This document shows positions 61,780 to 64,000 of a stretch of DNA of 64,000 bases, piece by piece (positions within the stretch are counted from its first letter, which is position 1; every line of letters starts with the position of its first letter). The stretch is from positions 2,976,001 to 3,040,000 of the forward strand of contig NZ_JAGIOD010000001.1 in NCBI RefSeq assembly GCF_017876545.1, read 5' to 3'. Source of the stretch: Brachybacterium sacelli (lineage in GTDB: Bacteria; Actinomycetota; Actinomycetes; Actinomycetales; Dermabacteraceae). The notes below the pieces were generated by a model that did not search any database, was not told where the DNA came from, and saw nothing but the letters and a program-made list of their open reading frames with translations. The position numbers and the translations under genes were made by a program.

Positions 61780-64000
61780 GTGTCCTCGTCCCTGTACCGT
61801 CTCGGCCTGCTCATGGCCTCGCTGCGCTGGAAGATCGTCGCGGTGTGGATGGTCCTGCTGATCGGGATCGGCGGCGTCGCCGTCGCTCTCGGCGGCACCT
61901 TCTCCTCCGACATCGAGATCCCGGGGACCGAGGCCCAGCGCGGCATCGATGAGCTCGCCAACCGGTTCCCCGAGATGGGAGGAACCTCCGGGCAGGTCGT
62001 GCTGGTGACCCAGGACGGCTCCTCCGTCGAGGAGCACCAGGGCGAGATCGACGACCTCATGGACCGCATCGCGGAGGTGGACGGTGTCGCGGCCGCCCCC
62101 TCCCCCTTCGACGACACCTCGCCGGGCACCCGCACCGACGACGACACCGCGATCATCGCCCAGTTCCAGATGGACGGGCAGCAGGGCAGCTATCCCGAGG
62201 AGTCCGTCGACCAGCTCGAGGAGCTGGTCGAGACCGCCGACACCCCGACGCTGGACGCCAACATCGGAGGCCAGGTCCTCCAGAGCTCCGAGGTCCCCTT
62301 CGGCGCCGGCGAGGTCGTCGGCATCGTCATCGCCCTGATCATCCTCGCCATCGTGTTCCGCTCCCTGGTGCCGGCGATCATCCCGATCGTCACCGCGATC
62401 GTGGGCGTGGGCGTGTCCATGCTCGCCGTCATGGCGCTGGCCGCCGGGGTCGAGATCCCCTCGGTGACCACGGCGCTCGGCGCGATGCTCGGCCTCGCGG
62501 TGGGCATCGACTACGCCTTGTTCATCCTCTCGCGGCACCGTGACCAGCTCACCGCCGGCGAGGACGTGCACGAGTCCGTCGGCCGGGCGATCGCCACCTC
62601 CGGCAGCGCCGTCATCTTCGCCGGCCTCACCGTCATCGTCGCCCTCGTCGGCCTGTTCGTCACGGGCATCCCGTTCCTGACCATCATGGGCGTCGCCGCC
62701 GCGGCGACCGTCGCCCTGTCGGTGGTGGTCGCGCTGACGATGCTGCCCGCCATCATGGGCATCCTCGGAGAGCGCCTGCGCCCGCGGAAGATCCGCCGTC
62801 TGATGGAGGAGAACGACGGGGTGCTGCCCGCGGAGGATCCCTCGCGGTCCCGACGCCGGCCCTTCGGCACCGGCTGGGTCCGTCTGGTCACGAAGGTCCC
62901 GGCCGTGACCATCCTGCTGGTGGTCCTCGGCGTCGGGGCCCTCGCGATCCCCATCAAGGACCTCGAACTGGCCCTGCCGGACCTCGGCACCGAGCAGCCC
63001 GGGACCTCGGCGCGGGACACCTACGATCTCGTGGCCGACGAGTTCGGCCCCGGCTACAACGGTCCCCTGCTGATCACCGCCGACATCATCAACACCACCG
63101 ACCCTCTCGGCGTGGTCGAGGACCTCGAGTCGGACATCTCCGGGCTCGAGAACGTCAAGGAGATCCAGCTCGCCACCCCCAACCGCGGCGCCGACCTGGC
63201 CGTGGTCGCCGTGATCCCCGAGGGCGGACCGACGGCCAAGTCCACCAAGGACCTGGTCCACGAGCTGCGCGCCCACGCCGGATCCTGGGAGGACGAGTAC
63301 TCGATCTCCGACGTCACCGTCACCGGGGCCACCGCCGTCGGCATCGATGTCACCGACAAGCTCTCCGACGCGCTGGTGCCCTTCGCGATCTTCGTCGTCG
63401 GCCTCTCCCTGATCCTGCTCGCGATGGTCTTCCGCTCGATCTGGGTGCCGCTGAAGGCCTCGCTCGGCTACCTGCTCTCCGTCGTCGCTGCCTTCGGCGT
63501 CACCGCGATGGTGTTCGAGTACGGCTGGTTCAACGCGCCGCTGTCCGTGTCCGTCAACGGGCCGGTGGTCGCCTTCATGCCGATCATGGTGATGGGGGTG
63601 CTCTTCGGCCTGGCCATGGACTACGAGGTCTTCCTGGTCTCGCGGATGCGCGAGGAGTTCACCCACACCGGGGACGCCCGCGCCTCCATCGAGAGGGGCT
63701 TCACCGCGAGCGCCCCGGTGGTGATTGCCGCCGCCCTGATCATGGTCTCCGTGTTCGCCGGCTTCGTGACCTCCGGCTGGTTCATGCTGCAGCCGATCGC
63801 GGTGGGCCTGGCCGTCGGCGTGCTGGTCGATGCCTTCGTGGTGCGCATGACCCTGGTCCCCGCCGTGCTCGCCCTGCTCGGCCGGCACGCCTGGTGGCTG
63901 CCGCGCTGGCTGGACCGGATCCTCCCGAAGGTCGACGTCGAGGGCGAGGGCCTGCACGCCGTCCTCGAACATCGCCACTGGACCCAGGAGCACGGTGCCC
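61780..64000 (+). CDS. MMPL-family (RND superfamily) exporter, 3' end outside window
   Basis: At least 740 residues are visible and the frame is open at the window edge. The layout is helix 1 (IVAVWMVLLIGIGGVAVAL), an external domain, five helices with GLAVGIDYALFILSRHRDQ, then a second external domain and helices with LFGLAMDYEVFLVSRMREEF. These are the two MMPL helix-4-type signatures. The GTG start has GGAGGT upstream. It is divergent from tetR and probably TetR-controlled. The transported molecule is unknown. Confidence 0.92.
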   Translation, partial: MSSSLYRLGLLMASLRWKIVAVWMVLLIGIGGVAVALGGTFSSDIEIPGTEAQRGIDELANRFPEMGGTSGQVVLVTQDGSSVEEHQGEIDDLMDRIAEVDGVAAAPSPFDDTSPGTRTDDDTAIIAQFQMDGQQGSYPEESVDQLEELVETADTPTLDANIGGQVLQSSEVPFGAGEVVGIVIALIILAIVFRSLVPAIIPIVTAIVGVGVSMLAVMALAAGVEIPSVTTALGAMLGLAVGIDYALFILSRHRDQLTAGEDVHESVGRAIATSGSAVIFAGLTVIVALVGLFVTGIPFLTIMGVAAAATVALSVVVALTMLPAIMGILGERLRPRKIRRLMEENDGVLPAEDPSRSRRRPFGTGWVRLVTKVPAVTILLVVLGVGALAIPIKDLELALPDLGTEQPGTSARDTYDLVADEFGPGYNGPLLITADIINTTDPLGVVEDLESDISGLENVKEIQLATPNRGADLAVVAVIPEGGPTAKSTKDLVHELRAHAGSWEDEYSISDVTVTGATAVGIDVTDKLSDALVPFAIFVVGLSLILLAMVFRSIWVPLKASLGYLLSVVAAFGVTAMVFEYGWFNAPLSVSVNGPVVAFMPIMVMGVLFGLAMDYEVFLVSRMREEFTHTGDARASIERGFTASAPVVIAAALIMVSVFAGFVTSGWFMLQPIAVGLAVGVLVDAFVVRMTLVPAVLALLGRHAWWLPRWLDRILPKVDVEGEGLHAVLEHRHWTQEHGA

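Noticed and set aside
61642..63993. Long minus-strand open frame (783 codons) opposite the MMPL gene
   Set aside because: Composition is His/Asp/Gly/Arg-rich low complexity, and the opposite strand encodes a recognisable MMPL transporter with GTG start and ribosome site.

Overview
The window is chromosomal DNA from a high-GC Gram-positive actinobacterium. Evidence is the very high G+C, frequent GTG starts, GTGA/ATGA start-stop couplings, Tat/lipobox signals, a GarA/FtsR-type cluster and a TIGR03085-type protein. Gene order and the Cmk-Der fusion point to Micrococcales; Brachybacterium/Dermabacteraceae is my best guess but cannot be proved from this sequence.

Layout. 1-7.4 kb: the end of tpiA and secG converge on a pentose-phosphate operon read leftwards (tkt, tal, zwf, then an opcA-pgl fusion gene). 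7.7-15 kb: ctaB, xerD, parA, rluB, a prephenate dehydrogenase and a fused cmk-der gene, with no scpA/scpB between parA and rluB. 15-20.5 kb: small membrane proteins, a NUDIX hydrolase, an unknown protein and a sugar ABC importer (binding protein plus two permeases, no ATPase). 20.5-27.6 kb: acyltransferase, NarL-type two-component system, purU, an MMPL transporter and a divergent MarR regulator. 27.7-31.8 kb: an operon resembling ectoine catabolism (EctB/DoeD-like transaminase, DoeA-like M24 hydrolase, aldehyde dehydrogenase). 31.7-34.3 kb: copZ-copA behind a CsoR-type palindrome.

34.4-41.4 kb is a decaying genomic island at the 3' end of a tRNA-Pro(GGG) gene, bounded by a 37-bp direct repeat. 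It holds an integrase whose 5' end is cut off by an IS3-family element, an ISL3 transposase fragment, a truncated membrane protein, a small conserved protein, an FUSC-type protein, and fragments of a cytochrome P450 and a photolyase. The island appears to have separated the tRNA from its own terminator and supplied a replacement.

41.6-48.7 kb: a secreted intradiol dioxygenase, then the conserved DUF881 / small basic protein / DUF881 / FHA / FtsR / MerR cluster, a ParA-like ATPase and a methyltransferase. 48.8-53.5 kb: a TIGR03085 protein and a leftward cluster of two Gfo/Idh/MocA dehydrogenases and two TIM-barrel sugar isomerases. 53.6-64 kb: transglutaminase, PAC2 protein, TSUP permease, HAD phosphatase, maltokinase-cap protein, Bcr/CflA-type MFS exporter, queuosine-precursor transporter, GH25 lysozyme, and a TetR repressor divergent from an MMPL exporter cut by the window end, with two palindromic operators between them.

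A recurring feature is a -10 box (TANNNT) only 6-7 nt before an ATG/GTG with no Shine-Dalgarno, implying leaderless mRNAs for about a dozen genes.
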